A stretch of 11,473 nt of DNA from Candidatus Berkelbacteria bacterium. GTDB taxonomy: Bacteria; Patescibacteriota; UBA1384; VFKW01. The stretch covers positions 1-11,473 of the forward strand of contig VFKW01000144.1 of NCBI GenBank assembly GCA_009885355.1, read 5' to 3'. The position numbers and the translations under genes are program-made. The notes under the pieces are model-generated. The model was not told the origin of the DNA. It saw only the letters and a list, made by a program, of their open reading frames with translations, and searched no databases. Of the stretch, positions 11,439 to 11,473 are shown piece after piece (position 1 is the first letter of the stretch; every line of letters begins with the position of its first letter).

Positions 11439-11473
11439 ATGGCATATATTCAAACAATTAATCTAAAAGAGAG
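11439..11473 (+). CDS. Start of a gene cut by the window edge
   Basis: The ATG at 11439 follows GGAGGG by seven bases and opens MAYIQTINLKE before the window ends. It is too short to identify. Confidence 0.55.
   Translation, partial: MAYIQTINLKE

Noticed and set aside
1..11473. CRISPR array or alternative genetic code
   Set aside because: No regularly spaced direct repeats were seen, and TGA terminates genes such as the NlpC/P60 gene, so the standard bacterial code applies.

Overview
The window looks like an accessory-rich stretch of a small-genome, low-GC bacterium, most likely of the Candidatus Patescibacteria (CPR) type. This is an inference from style: short genes of unknown function, a type IV pilin with the KARDSERK-type sequence after the N-terminal helix, large lineage-specific membrane and coiled-coil proteins, a minimal ferredoxin, and clear Shine-Dalgarno sites with TTGACA/TATAAT promoters. 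TGA is used as a stop (for example at 8858-8860), so there is no sign of the UGA-Gly code of SR1/Gracilibacteria. Most of the window is around one third G+C. Two genes stand out as visibly richer, near one half: the acetyltransferase fusion (694-2043) and, less so, the NlpC/P60 gene (8231-8860).

Layout. 1-229: no convincing gene, some inverted repeats. 230-2043 (+): a stand-alone ASCH protein, then a large protein combining a GNAT domain, a degenerate second GNAT-like domain and a C-terminal ASCH domain, ending in a good terminator. 2112-4445: a module region with three copies of a GGGGAC(A/T)GTCCCC palindrome and two half-sites, bracketing a DMT/EamA transporter gene and then a two-gene unit (small membrane protein plus GNAT acetyltransferase). 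4446-7971 (-): a 63-aa protein with its own strong promoter, and upstream of it a two-gene operon encoding a polytopic DUF2157-like membrane protein and a membrane-anchored beta-propeller protein. 8044-8068: the isolated 3' end of a tRNA-Ser gene, probably an attachment-site scar. 8231-8902 (+): NlpC/P60 peptidase with terminator. 9030-9654 (+): MntA/HepT toxin-antitoxin pair. 9660-10523 (-): cytoplasmic coiled-coil protein. 10605-10694: a second, orphan copy of the NlpC gene tail plus a terminator. 10760-11060 (+): small 4Fe-4S ferredoxin and a truncated transporter N-terminus. 11138-11392 (+): shortened type IV pilin. 11439-end: start of another gene.

How it fits together. The orientation of the tRNA-Ser fragment predicts that an integrated element lies to its left, so 1-8043 may all be inside an integrative element whose intact tRNA-Ser lies beyond the left edge. 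That agrees with the content there: modification enzymes, a transporter, REP-like palindromes and a gene of foreign composition. Right of the fragment lie a peptidase, a toxin-antitoxin pair and several broken gene pieces (orphan NlpC tail, transporter stub, short pilin), which suggests a plasticity zone rather than a stable core. No complete tRNA or rRNA, CRISPR array, transposase or integrase gene is visible in the window.
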